Shown here: in pieces, positions 24,437 through 33,514 of the stretch
Position numbering within the stretch: position 1 is the first letter of the stretch
Layout: every line of letters begins with the position of its first letter
Assembly: GCA_016703325.1 (NCBI GenBank)
Contig: JADJCH010000009.1
Coordinates: 71,152 to 135,151 of the forward strand
Reading direction: 5' to 3'
DNA length: 64,000 nucleotides
Source: Burkholderiales bacterium
GTDB taxonomy: Bacteria > Pseudomonadota > Gammaproteobacteria > Burkholderiales > Burkholderiaceae_C
Program-made: the position numbers and the translations under genes
Notes under the pieces: generated by a model
Told to the model about the DNA's origin: nothing
Database searches by the model: none
Seen by the model: only the letters and a program-made list of their open reading frames with translations

Positions 24437-26235
24437 GCCTGCCGGGGGCGCCGCTGCCCTCCACCGCACCGCCGCTGCCCTCCACCGCGCCGCGGCTGCC
24501 CTCCACCGCGCCGCGGCTGCCCCGCCTGGCGCATGCGCAGACGCTGCCCGCGGCGGGCGGCGCGAAGGCTCGCCGCAGCCACCCCGATGTGGGCGCGCAG
24601 GCGCTGCTGCTGCTGGCCGGCGGGCTGCTGGCGCTGTTTCTCGTCGCGCCGCTGGTGGCCCTGTTCGGCCACAGTCTGATCGACGACGACGGCAGCGTCG
24701 GCCTGCAGCACTTTCGCGAGTTCCTGGCCAGCCCCGGCATGGCCGCGGCCACCTGGAACACGCTCTGGGTGGCGTTGCTGGTCACCGCGATCACGCTGCC
24801 GCTGGCCTTCCTCTACGCCTACGCGATCCAGCGCAGCGCGCTGCCGTTCAAGCCGCTGTGGCGGGTGCTGGGGCTGGCGCCGCTGCTGGGGCCCTCGCTG
24901 GTGGGGGCGATCGGCTTCATCCAGTGGTTCGGCACCCAGGGCGTGCTCAAGTCGTGGCTGGGCAACACCTCTGTCTACGGCGCCCCGGGCATCGTCATGG
25001 CCACCGTCTTCGCGGCCTTCCCGCATGCGCTGATGATCCTGGTGGTGGCGCTGGCCACCGCGGACGCCCGCCTGTACGAAGCCGCCGATGCGCTGCGCGC
25101 CTCGCGCTGGCGGCGCTTCACCACCGTCACCCTGCCGGCGGCGCGCTACGGGCTGATCAGTGCGGCACTGGTGGTGTTCGCCTACTCGATCAGCGAGTTC
25201 GGCATCCCCAAGGTCATCGGCGGCAACTTCCAGGTGCTGGCGGTGGAGATCTACATCCAGGCGGTGGGTCTGCAGAACTTCGGCCGCGGCGCGGTGGTGG
25301 CCATGCTGCTGCTGCTGCCGGTGCTGGTGGCCTACGGCATCGACCGCCAGGTGCAGCGCCGCCAGCAGGCCAGCCTGACCGCCCGGGCCGTGCCCTACGT
25401 GGCCCGATCGGACTGGCGGCGCGACCTGCCGCTCACCCTCTTCGTCGGCACGCTGGCCACCGCGCTGGTGGCCGTGCTGGCGATGGCGGCCTACACCTCC
25501 TTCATCAGCTTCTGGCCCTACAACCTGGCGCCCACGCTGCGCCACTACACCTACGGCCTGGCCGAGGCCGGCGTGGGCGACGCCTACCTCAACAGCCTGC
25601 GTCTGGCGGCGCTGACCGCCGGGCTGGGCACCCCCTTCATCTTCGTCACCGCCTACCTGCTGGAAAAAACCGCTGCACGCGGCGGCCGGCTTGCCGCGCT
25701 GGTGCAGGCGCTGGCCGCGCTGCCGATGGGGGTGCCGGGGCTGGTGCTGGGCATCGGCTGCATCCTCTTCTTCAACCACCCCGACAACCCGCTGGGGGTG
25801 TTGTACAAGACGATGCTGCTGATGGTGCTGGCCACCGTGGTGCACTACTACAGCGCCTGCCACCTCACCGCGCTGACCGCGCTGAAGAGCCTGGACCGGG
25901 AGTTCGAGGCGGTGTCGGCCTCGCTGAAGGTGTCGCGCTGGCGCACCTTCCGGCGCGTCACGCTGCCGGTGTGCCTGCCGGCGGTGCTGGAGATCGCGCG
26001 TTACCTGTTCATCAACGCGATGACCACGGTGTCGGCGCTGGTCTTCCTCTACGCGCCGCACACGCTGCCGGCGTCGGTGTCCATCCTGAACCTCGACGAG
26101 GCCGGCGAGCTCGGCCCCGCCGCGGCGATGGCCACCCTCGTCATCGCCACCACCGCTGCCTACAGCCTCCTGCATGCCCTGGCCGAGCGCCTGCTGCTGC
26201 GCCGCCAGCAGGCCTGGCGGCAGGCCAGTCGCTGA
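24433..26235 (+). CDS. phnU: 2-aminoethylphosphonate ABC transporter, fused double permease
   Basis: A TTG at 24433 overlaps the phnT stop (TTGA) with GGAGG four bases upstream, giving 600 residues. After a ~55-residue Pro-rich head, two complete permease units follow (about residues 55-300 and 320-590). Each has six membrane helices and an EAA-type loop: Glu-Ala-Ala-Asp-Ala-Leu-Arg-Ala in the first, Glu-Phe-Glu-Ala-Val-Ser-Ala-Ser in the second. This replaces the separate PhnU and PhnV, as in many AEP importers of the fused type. The head is encoded by the 21-bp repeat at 24448-24523 and is not part of the family core. Confidence 0.85.
   Translation: MSLPGAPLPSTAPPLPSTAPRLPSTAPRLPRLAHAQTLPAAGGAKARRSHPDVGAQALLLLAGGLLALFLVAPLVALFGHSLIDDDGSVGLQHFREFLASPGMAAATWNTLWVALLVTAITLPLAFLYAYAIQRSALPFKPLWRVLGLAPLLGPSLVGAIGFIQWFGTQGVLKSWLGNTSVYGAPGIVMATVFAAFPHALMILVVALATADARLYEAADALRASRWRRFTTVTLPAARYGLISAALVVFAYSISEFGIPKVIGGNFQVLAVEIYIQAVGLQNFGRGAVVAMLLLLPVLVAYGIDRQVQRRQQASLTARAVPYVARSDWRRDLPLTLFVGTLATALVAVLAMAAYTSFISFWPYNLAPTLRHYTYGLAEAGVGDAYLNSLRLAALTAGLGTPFIFVTAYLLEKTAARGGRLAALVQALAALPMGVPGLVLGIGCILFFNHPDNPLGVLYKTMLLMVLATVVHYYSACHLTALTALKSLDREFEAVSASLKVSRWRTFRRVTLPVCLPAVLEIARYLFINAMTTVSALVFLYAPHTLPASVSILNLDEAGELGPAAAMATLVIATTAAYSLLHALAERLLLRRQQAWRQASR
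24448..24523 (+). repeat. 21-bp tandem repeat inside the phnU 5' end
   Basis: About 3.5 copies of a 21-base unit of the form GC(G/A)CCGC(C/G)GCTGCCCTCCACC encode repeats of Ala-Pro-(Pro/Arg)-Leu-Pro-Ser-Thr. The first copy is 3 bases shorter. Being in multiples of three, copy-number change would preserve the frame and only lengthen the cytoplasmic head of PhnU. Confidence 0.8.
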
Positions 26236-26268
26236 ACCTGCCCCCCTTTGTCTTCTGTGTCCCCTTCC

Positions 26269-27396
26269 ATGCCCCTGATCGACCGCGACCCCCTGCTGCT
26301 CACCCCCGGGCCGCTCACCACGACGCTGCGCACCAAGCAGGCCATGCTGCATGACTGGGGCAGCTGGGACGCCGCCTTCAACCGCATCACCGGCGAGGTC
26401 TGCACCCAGCTGGTCGAGATCGTGCACGGCCGCGACACCCATGTCTGCGTGCCGCTGCAGGGCAGCGGCAGCTTTGCTGTGGAGGCTGCGCTGGGCACGC
26501 TGGTGCCACGCGAGGGCAAGGTGCTGGTACCCAACCAGGGCGCCTACTGTGCCCGCATCCTGAAGATCCTCGGCGTCATCGGCCGGGCTGCCGTGGAATT
26601 GCCCTTGGCCGAACACGAGCCGATGGATCCTGCCGCCATCGACGCGGCGCTGGCCGCCGACCCGTCCATCACCCATGTGGCGGTGGTGCACTGTGAAACC
26701 GGCACCGGCATCCTCAACCCGCTCGAGGCCATCGCCCGGGTGGTGGCCGCCCGTGGCCGGGCACTGCTGATCGACGCGATGAGCAGCTTCGGCGCCATCG
26801 AGATCGACGCGCGCCGCATCCCCTTCGACGCCCTGGTGGCCGCCTCGGGCAAGTGCCTGGAAGGGGTACCCGGCATGGGCTTCGTGATCGCCCGGCGCGA
26901 GGCGCTGCGGGCCAGTGCCGGAAACTGCCATTCGCTGGCGCTGGACCTGCACGACCAGTGGACCTACCTGGAGCGGACCACGCAGTGGCGCTTCACCCCG
27001 CCGACGCATGTGGTGGTGGCGCTGGCCGAGGCGCTGGCGCAGTACCACGAGGAAGGGGGCCAGGCCGCCCGGGGTGCGCGCTACGCGGCCAACTGCCGCC
27101 GCCTGGTCGAAGGCCTGCGCGGGCTGGGCCTGCGCCCCTTCCTCGCCGCCGAGGCGCAGGCGCCGATCATCGTCACCTTCCACGCCCCGGTGCACCCGGC
27201 CTGGCACTTCCCGACCTTCTACCAGGGTGTGCGCGAGCGCGGCTTCATCCTCTACCCCGGCAAGCTGACCCAGGTGGAGACCTTCCGCGTCGGCTGCATT
27301 GGTGCGCTGACGCCCTTCGACATCGACCCGGTGGTCCAGGCCATCGGCGCCACGCTGCGTGCGATGGGCATCCCGACGGGCGCCTGCACCGAGTGA
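26269..27396 (+). CDS. phnW: 2-aminoethylphosphonate:pyruvate transaminase
   Basis: The 375 residues from ATG 26269 form a class V aminotransferase. The opening Leu-Leu-Leu-Thr-Pro-Gly-Pro-Leu-Thr-Thr is the PhnW signature, and PLP-lysine K195 sits in Ser-Gly-Lys-Cys-Leu-Glu-Gly-Val-Pro-Gly. D169 in Leu-Leu-Ile-Asp-Ala pairs with the pyridine nitrogen. The enzyme converts AEP and pyruvate to phosphonoacetaldehyde and alanine. An in-frame TTG at 26248 is also open but neither start has a clear ribosome site. The gene follows the permease by 33 bases and precedes phnX by 54. Confidence 0.93.
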   Translation: MPLIDRDPLLLTPGPLTTTLRTKQAMLHDWGSWDAAFNRITGEVCTQLVEIVHGRDTHVCVPLQGSGSFAVEAALGTLVPREGKVLVPNQGAYCARILKILGVIGRAAVELPLAEHEPMDPAAIDAALAADPSITHVAVVHCETGTGILNPLEAIARVVAARGRALLIDAMSSFGAIEIDARRIPFDALVAASGKCLEGVPGMGFVIARREALRASAGNCHSLALDLHDQWTYLERTTQWRFTPPTHVVVALAEALAQYHEEGGQAARGARYAANCRRLVEGLRGLGLRPFLAAEAQAPIIVTFHAPVHPAWHFPTFYQGVRERGFILYPGKLTQVETFRVGCIGALTPFDIDPVVQAIGATLRAMGIPTGACTE

Positions 27397-27450
27397 CTGG
27401 CCGCCCCTGCGCCCCTTTGTCCCCACAGAAACCCTCAGGAGAACCCGCCC

Positions 27451-28263
27451 ATGACCCGCCACCTGGAAGCCGTCATCTTCGACTGGGCCGGCACCGTCGT
27501 CGACTTCGGCTCCTTCGCGCCGACGCAGATCTTCGTCGATGCCTTCAAGGCCGCCTATGACTTCGACCTGAGCCTGGCCGAGGCACGCCGGCCGATGGGC
27601 CTGGGCAAGTGGCAGCACATCCAGGCGCTGGGCCGTGATCCGGAGGTGGCCGCGCGCTGGCAGGCCCGCTTCGGCCGGCCGATGGGCGACGACGACGTCG
27701 ATCACCTGTACCGCACCTTCATCCCGCTGCAGGTCGAACGGGTCGGGCAGCATGCCGACCTGATTCCCGGCACGCTGGAAACGGTGGCGGCGTTGCGGGC
27801 ACAGGGTCTGAAGATCGGTTCCACCACCGGCTACCCGCGCGAGGTGATGCTGCGGCTGATCGAGGCCGCCGCTGAACGCGGCTATGCGCCGGACTGCGTG
27901 GTCTGTGCCGATGAACTGGCGGCAGGGGCTCGCCCCGGCCCCTGGATGGCGCTGGACTGTGTGCAGCAACTGCGCATCGCGGCGGTGGCCCACTGCATCA
28001 AGGTCGACGACACCCTGCCTGGCCTGCAGGAGGGACGCAGCGCCGGCATGTGGACGGTGGGGCTGGCGCTGTCGGGCAGCCCGGCCGGCTGGACCCTGGC
28101 CGAGTACCAGGCGGCGCCCGAGTCGCAGCGCGAGGCCCTGCGGGGGCGGGTGCGCGCCGAGTTCGCCCCTGCCCATCCCCATTACGTGATCGACAGCGTG
28201 GCCGACCTGCTGCCGGTGGTGGCGCACATCGAGCAGCGCCTGGCCGCCGGCGAGCGGCCCTGA
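27451..28263 (+). CDS. phnX: Phosphonoacetaldehyde hydrolase
   Basis: This 270-residue HAD-superfamily enzyme is preceded by AGGAG. The nucleophile is D11 in Phe-Asp-Trp-Ala-Gly-Thr. The Schiff-base lysine unique to this family is K53 in Met-Gly-Leu-Gly-Lys, the same number as in the Bacillus cereus enzyme. It cleaves the C-P bond of phosphonoacetaldehyde to acetaldehyde and phosphate, completing AEP use as a phosphorus source. It receives product from PhnW and probably from PbfA. Length and motifs are normal. Confidence 0.95.
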   Translation: MTRHLEAVIFDWAGTVVDFGSFAPTQIFVDAFKAAYDFDLSLAEARRPMGLGKWQHIQALGRDPEVAARWQARFGRPMGDDDVDHLYRTFIPLQVERVGQHADLIPGTLETVAALRAQGLKIGSTTGYPREVMLRLIEAAAERGYAPDCVVCADELAAGARPGPWMALDCVQQLRIAAVAHCIKVDDTLPGLQEGRSAGMWTVGLALSGSPAGWTLAEYQAAPESQREALRGRVRAEFAPAHPHYVIDSVADLLPVVAHIEQRLAAGERP

Positions 28264-28278
28264 TCACGGCGGCGACCG

Positions 28279-29427
28279 ATGCAACACGCGGACCACTTCG
28301 ACCTGGTGGTGGTGGGCGCCGGCATCCTCGGGCTGGCGACGGCCTGGCGGGCCCGGCAGCGGGGGTGGAAGGTGGCGGTGCTGGAGCGCCATGCCCGCTG
28401 CATCGGCGCTTCGGTGCGCAACTTCGGCTTTGTCACCGTCACCGGCCAGGGACCGGCCGATCACTGGCGGCGCGCGCAGATCAGCCGCGCAGCCTGGGAG
28501 GAAATTGCGCCGCAGGCGGGCATCCCGGTGCTCCAGCGGGGGGCCTGGGTGCTGGCCCAACGGCCCGAGGCGGCGGCCCTGCTGGAAGCCTTTGCTGCCG
28601 GTGACATGGGCACCGGCTGCCGGCTGCTGGGCCCCGCGCAGATGCAGCGGGAGTGCCCCGCCTTGCGGCCGGGCGAGCTGCTGCTGCACAGCCCGCATGA
28701 GCTGCGCATCGAATCCCGCGAGGCCGTGGCGCGCCTGGCGCAGTGGCTGCAGCAGATTCATGGCGTGGACTTTCATTGGCACACCGCGGTGCACGAGATC
28801 GATCTGCCGCGGGTGCACAGCAGCCGCGGTGTGTTTCGAGCCGAGCACTGCGTCGTCTGCCCCGGACACGACCTGTCCAGCCTGCCTGCACAGTGGCTGG
28901 CGGACGCGGGCCTGCGCACTCGCATCCGAGTCTGCACGCTGCAGATGTTGCGTGTGGCACCGGCAAGGCCATTGCCCCTGCCTTGCACGCTGACGTCCGA
29001 TCTCAGCCTGCTGCGTTACCCCGGTTTTGCCACTTTGCCGCAGGCGGCTGTGCTGCGCCAGCGGCTGGAGCGGGAGCAGCCGCAGCATCTGGCGCAGGGG
29101 GTGCACCTGATTGTCGCCTCTGGCGCCGATGGTTCGCTGGTGGTGGGCGACAGCCATGTCTACGGAGATGCCGAGCAGCCCTTTGCACGCAGCGAGGTGG
29201 ACCATCTGATCCTCAACGAGCTGCACAACGTGCTGGATGGGGGCGACCTGCAGGTCACCGAACACTGGGTGGGCAGCTACGCCTCGGCAGATCAACCTGT
29301 GTTCCTGGGCAGCCCGGCAGCGGGCGTGGCGGTCGGTCTGGTCACCAGCGGCACCGGTGCATCGACCGCTTTTGCGCTGGGTGACGAGTTGCTGGACTGC
29401 GCCATGGGGAGCGGCGCGGGCCGGTGA
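28279..29427 (+). CDS. FAD-dependent oxidoreductase of phosphonate clusters (DAO family)
   Basis: The 382 residues begin with a Rossmann FAD motif (Val-Val-Gly-Ala-Gly-Ile-Leu-Gly-Leu-Ala-Thr-Ala, near 11-22), followed by Leu-Glu-Arg and Ser-Val-Arg-Asn-Phe-Gly-Phe. The C-terminus carries Thr-Ser-Gly-Thr-Gly-Ala-Ser. This fits the D-amino-acid-oxidase family members that accompany phnW/phnX and pbfA (the PbfD/HpnW-proposed group). Family knowledge suggests oxidation of AEP or N-methyl-AEP to phosphonoacetaldehyde. That activity is inferred from location 15 bases after phnX, the last gene of the run. Confidence 0.75.
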   Translation: MQHADHFDLVVVGAGILGLATAWRARQRGWKVAVLERHARCIGASVRNFGFVTVTGQGPADHWRRAQISRAAWEEIAPQAGIPVLQRGAWVLAQRPEAAALLEAFAAGDMGTGCRLLGPAQMQRECPALRPGELLLHSPHELRIESREAVARLAQWLQQIHGVDFHWHTAVHEIDLPRVHSSRGVFRAEHCVVCPGHDLSSLPAQWLADAGLRTRIRVCTLQMLRVAPARPLPLPCTLTSDLSLLRYPGFATLPQAAVLRQRLEREQPQHLAQGVHLIVASGADGSLVVGDSHVYGDAEQPFARSEVDHLILNELHNVLDGGDLQVTEHWVGSYASADQPVFLGSPAAGVAVGLVTSGTGASTAFALGDELLDCAMGSGAGR

Positions 29428-29449
29428 GGAACGATTCAGGCAGTGACAT

Positions 29450-29483
29450 CCGTCACGCGCCTGTCACCACAGCTGCCTAAGGT
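29450..29483 (+). promoter_or_regulatory. Pho box and -10 upstream of the phytase-like gene
   Basis: CCGTCAC (29450-29456), four bases, then CTGTCAC (29461-29467) form two near-consensus PhoB half-sites. A -10-like TAAGGT (29478-29483) follows 10 bases later, the standard PhoB-promoter geometry. The start codon is at 29520. Strong motif evidence for phosphate-starvation control, not tested. Confidence 0.65.
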
Positions 29484-29519
29484 CGGTGGTTTTCTTTACA
29501 AGCAAAGAGGATCGCAGAC

Positions 29520-31863
29520 ATGTCTTTCCCGAATCTGCGCCTGTCGGCGCTGGCCCTGGCAGCGTCGTTGGCGATGGCGGTGGCCGCCTGTGGCGGCGGT
29601 GATGATGACGACAAGGACAACGCTGTCCAGGCATCGGTGCCCGATGCGACGATGCACTTCAACCGCGTGTCCACCTTCACCATCTGCGAGCAGCTGGGCT
29701 CCTCCTGTGAATCGAACACGGCCGTCAACGCCGAGATCGTTGCGGCCAGCACGGACGGCATGACGCTGGTCTACACCAGCGGGCTGAGCAAACAGATCGG
29801 CTTCGTGGACATCACCGATCCGTCCGCACCGGTGGGCCTGGGGTCACTGGCGCTGGACGGCGAGCCGACTTCGGTGGCCGTGGCGGGCGCATATGCCCTG
29901 GTGGCGGTGAACACCTCGGCCTCCTTCGTGGCACCCACGGGCAAGCTGGTGGTGGTGAACATCGCCACCCGCACGGTGGTGGCCGAACTGGACCTGGGGG
30001 GCCAGCCGGATTCGGTGGCGGTCAGCAAGGACGGCCGCTACGCCGCGGTGGTGATCGAGAACGAACGCGACGAAAGCGTCAACGGCGGCGCCATTCCCCA
30101 GCTGCCTGCAGGCGGCCTCGCCATCATCGACCTGGTGGGCGCCCCGACGGCCTGGACACGCCGCAACGTGGACCTGACCGGCATCGCCACCCTGTACGGC
30201 AGCGATCCGGAACCGGAGTACGTCTCGATCAACGAGGACAACATCGCCGTCGTCACGCTGCAGGAGAACAACCACATCGCCCTGGTGAACCTGGCCACCG
30301 GTGCGGTGACCGGCCACTTCCCGGCCGGCAGCGTTACGCTGGACGGGGTGGACCTCATCGACGAGCGCCCCAACCTGGTCCAGTTCACCCAGACGCAGAC
30401 CGACCGCCTGCGTGAGCCCGATGGGGTGACCTGGGTGTCGAAGACTCGTTTTGCCACCGCCAACGAAGGGGATCTGGCCGGCGGCAGCCGCGGCTTCACC
30501 CTGTTCAACACCGACGGCAGCGTGGCCTGGGACGCCGGCATGGACCTGGAGTACCGCCTCGCGAGCATCGGCCACATGAACGACCGCCGCAACGACGCCA
30601 AGGGCAACGAGCCGGAGAACGTCGCCTTCGGCCGCTTCGGCAGCACCGACTACCTGTTCGTGGCGTCCGAGCGCTCCAGCGTGGTGGCCGTGTACGACAT
30701 GAGCCAGCCCACCGCACCCGCCTACAAGCAGGCCCTGCCCGGGGCCCTCAGTCCGGAGGGGCTGCTCGCCATCCCCTCGCGCGGCCTGCTGATCTCCGCC
30801 AGCGAGGTGGATGACCGCAGCCTGCCCGCCCGGTCCGCTCTCAACGTCTACAGCTACCAGAAGGCCGCGCCCAAGTACCCCACGGTGCAGTCGGACAACC
30901 GCTCCGACGGCAAGCCCATGCCCTGGGGCGCCCTGTCTGGCCTGGTGGCTGCCACCACCGGCAACACCGTGTACGCCATCGAGGACAGCTTCTACCGCGC
31001 CAACCGCATCTTCACGGTGGATGTGGGGGTGGCACCTGCGGCGATCCGCAGCGAGCTGCGCATCACCGATGCCAACGACGTGCTGAAGAACTTCGGCGCC
31101 ACGCTGCCGGCCGCCCGCGACAACCAGGCCTTCGACCAGACCGATGTGACGGCGATGATCAACGCCGACAAGACGGTCAACCTGGATCCGGAGGGCATCT
31201 CCCTGGCCAGCACCGGTGGTTTCTGGATCGCCTCGGAAGGGGCCGGTTCCAAGACCGCCTACGAAACCGGCCGCAACATCACCTCCGCCAACCTGCTGCT
31301 GCGGGTGTCGGCCGCGGGTGTCATCGAGGAGGTGGTGACGCTGCCCGATGCGGTCAATGCCCTGCAGACCCGCTATGGATTCGAAGGGGTGAGCGAGTCC
31401 GACGGCAAGCTGGTGGTGGCGATGCAGCGCCCCTGGCTGGGCGAGGCGATGCCGCGCATCGCGGTCTACGACCTCACCGCCAAGACCTGGCAGTTCCACT
31501 TCTACCCGCTGGACCCGGCCGCGTCGCCCAACGGCGGCTGGGTGGGGCTGTCGGAGATCACGGCGCTGGGCAGCAACCGCTTCCTGGTGGTGGAGCGCGA
31601 CAACCAGGCGGGCCCGGACGCGCGCGTCAAGCGCCTGTACCGCATTGACCTGACCGGCGTGGCCGATGGCGGTACGCTGCGCAAGACCCTGGTGCGTGAC
31701 CTGATGGCCGATCTGCGTGCCACCCACGGCCCGGATCCTGGAAAAGATCGAAGGTCTGGCGGTACTGGCCAGCGGCGAGGTGATGTTTGTCACCGACAAC
31801 GACGGCATCAACGACAACAGCGGGGAGACTCAGCTGGTGAGGCTGGGCAAGATCCTGAACTGA
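29520..31863 (+). CDS. Phytase-like esterase lipoprotein with a C-terminal frameshift
   Basis: The protein begins with a lipoprotein signal, lipobox Val-Ala-Ala-Cys with Cys24, then an Asp-rich linker. Residues about 60-430 look like a YVTN-type beta-propeller (Gly-Gly-Gln-Pro-Asp-Ser-Val-Ala-Val-Ser). The C-terminal part matches the esterase-like activity of phytase family (Phe-Glu-Gly-Val-Ser-Glu; Asn-Arg-Phe-Leu-Val-Val-Glu-Arg-Asp). One extra base in CCC at 31730-31732 throws the frame. Removing it restores Gly-Arg-Ile-Leu-Glu-Lys-Ile-Glu-Gly and a natural stop at 31861-31863. Without the fix, the frame runs on into the next gene. It probably releases phosphate from organic phosphate outside the cytoplasm. 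The Pho box supports this. Confidence 0.75.
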
Positions 31864-31883
31864 TCGGCTCCTCGCGGGAGCTG

Positions 31884-31922
31884 GCGCACCCCGGCGCAGG
31901 CCGCGGTGCGCTTTTTGTTTTT
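31884..31922 (+). terminator. Rho-independent terminator after the phytase-like gene
   Basis: GCGCACC (31884-31890) pairs with GGTGCGC (31905-31911), followed by a T-rich tract (TTTTTGTTTTT). It starts 21 bases after the frame-corrected stop. That position independently supports the stop at 31863 rather than read-through into the mutase gene. Confidence 0.8.
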
Positions 31923-32039
31923 GAACCGAGCGGAATTCGCATCCGGCTGTCGCCCCGTGCACACGGTCGGCGGGCGGGGCCAGGCCGCTCCCTACAATGC
32001 CCGCAGTTTCTTTTTTGCAACTCCAGGGCAGCGCAGCGC

Positions 32040-33431
32040 ATGAATCTGACAGCTTCGGCCTTCAAGGCCTACGACATCCGCGGCATCGTCGGTCAGGCGA
32101 TCGACGCCGATTTTGCCGAGCACCTCGGCCGGGCCTTCGGCAGCGAGGCGGTGGCCGCCGGTGAGAAGGCGGTGGCGGTGGGGCGCGACGGGCGGGTCTC
32201 CGGCCCGATGCTGGTGGAGGCGCTGATGCGCGGGCTGGCCTCCACCGGGCTGGACGTGGTGGACCTGGGCGCGGTGACCACCCCGATGCTGTACTACGTG
32301 GCCGCCACCCGCGGTGCCCAGGGCTGCCGCAGCGGCATCCAGGTGACCGGCAGCCACAACCCCAAGGATTACAACGGCTTCAAGATGGTGCTGGCCGGTG
32401 TGGCCATCCACGGCGAGGCCATCCAGCGCCTGCGCCAGCGCATGGAGGCCGAGGACTACCACCAGGCACCCGGCGGGCGCATCGCGGCCATGGACATCCT
32501 GCCGGAGTACAGCGCCCGCATCACCGGCGACTGCAAACTGGCGCGGCCGATGAAGATCGTGGTCGACTCGGGCAACGGCATTCCGGGGGCATCGTCACCC
32601 GGCATCCTGAAGGCGTTGGGCTGCGAGGTGATCGACCTGTACAGCCGCGTCGACGGCGATTTCCCGAACCACCATCCCGATCCGTCCAAGCTGGAGAACC
32701 TGGCCGACCTGATCAAGGTGGTCCACGCCACCGAGGCGGAACTGGGCCTGGCCTTCGACGGCGATGGTGACCGCCTCGGGCTGGTGACGCGCGACGGCGA
32801 GATCATCTTCCCGGACCGCCAGATGCTGCTGTTTGCCCGCGACATCCTGGCGCGCCATCCGGGCGGCACCATCATTTTCGACGTCAAGTGTTCGCAGCGC
32901 CTGTCGGCCGGCATCCGTGAAGCCGGCGGCGTGCCGCTGATGTGGAAGACCGGTCACTCGCTGGTCAAGGCCAAGCTCAGGGAGACCGGTGCGCCGATCG
33001 CCGGGGAAATGAGTGGCCACATCTTCTTCGGTGAGCGCTGGTACGGTTTCGACGATGCGATGTACACCGCCGGGCGGCTGCTGGAGATCCTGTCTCGTTT
33101 CGACGATCCGAGTGCGGTGCTCAAGGCCCTGCCCACCAGCCACAGCACGCCGGAGCTGAACGTGCCGGTGCCGGCGGGCAACCAGCATGCGATCGTCGAG
33201 CAGCTGGTGGCGCAGGCGGACTTTCCGGGCGCGCAGATCGGTACCATCGACGGTCTGCGTTGCGACTACCCGGACGGGTTCGGTCTGATCCGCGCCTCCA
33301 ACACCACGCCGGTGCTGGTGCTGCGTTTCGAGGGCCACAGCCCCGAGGCGTTGCAGCGCATCGAACACGATCTGATGGCCGCCTTGCGCAAGGTGATGCC
33401 CGAAGCGCAGGTGCAGGCTTCCGCGCATTGA
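32040..33431 (+). CDS. Phosphomannomutase/phosphoglucomutase (AlgC/ManB type)
   Basis: The 463 residues from ATG 32040 have all alpha-D-phosphohexomutase signatures. The active-site serine is in Thr-Gly-Ser-His-Asn-Pro, the magnesium loop is Asp-Gly-Asp-Gly-Asp-Arg, and the sugar-binding loop is Gly-Glu-Met-Ser-Gly-His. The phosphate-binding Arg-Ala-Ser-Asn-Thr-Thr-Pro lies near the C-terminus. The enzyme interconverts 1- and 6-phosphates of mannose and glucose for lipopolysaccharide and exopolysaccharide precursors. It would also turn glucose 1-phosphate from the glucan phosphorylase into glucose 6-phosphate. The upstream open frame is continuous with the phytase-like gene only because of the frameshift there. 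Confidence 0.92.
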   Translation: MNLTASAFKAYDIRGIVGQAIDADFAEHLGRAFGSEAVAAGEKAVAVGRDGRVSGPMLVEALMRGLASTGLDVVDLGAVTTPMLYYVAATRGAQGCRSGIQVTGSHNPKDYNGFKMVLAGVAIHGEAIQRLRQRMEAEDYHQAPGGRIAAMDILPEYSARITGDCKLARPMKIVVDSGNGIPGASSPGILKALGCEVIDLYSRVDGDFPNHHPDPSKLENLADLIKVVHATEAELGLAFDGDGDRLGLVTRDGEIIFPDRQMLLFARDILARHPGGTIIFDVKCSQRLSAGIREAGGVPLMWKTGHSLVKAKLRETGAPIAGEMSGHIFFGERWYGFDDAMYTAGRLLEILSRFDDPSAVLKALPTSHSTPELNVPVPAGNQHAIVEQLVAQADFPGAQIGTIDGLRCDYPDGFGLIRASNTTPVLVLRFEGHSPEALQRIEHDLMAALRKVMPEAQVQASAH

Positions 33432-33514
33432 CGGGTTTTTCACGGGGCCAGATACAGGCCAGAGCAGGAGATGGCGGTGACAACGGCAGGCAGCAGGGCC
33501 GGGAGACCGAAGGC

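Noticed and set aside
24448..24523. Repeat array as a possible CRISPR
   Set aside because: The copies are contiguous, in frame and protein-coding, with no spacers.
24346..28227. A 1293-codon open frame antisense to the AEP genes
   Set aside because: It lies opposite conserved phn genes and its composition (Gln/His/Arg/Gly) is typical of antisense shadow frames in high-GC DNA.
29520..33431. A 1303-codon frame joining a phytase-like protein to a phosphohexomutase
   Set aside because: A one-base shift at 31730-31732 explains it. The corrected stop is followed by a terminator and the mutase has its own ATG at 32040.
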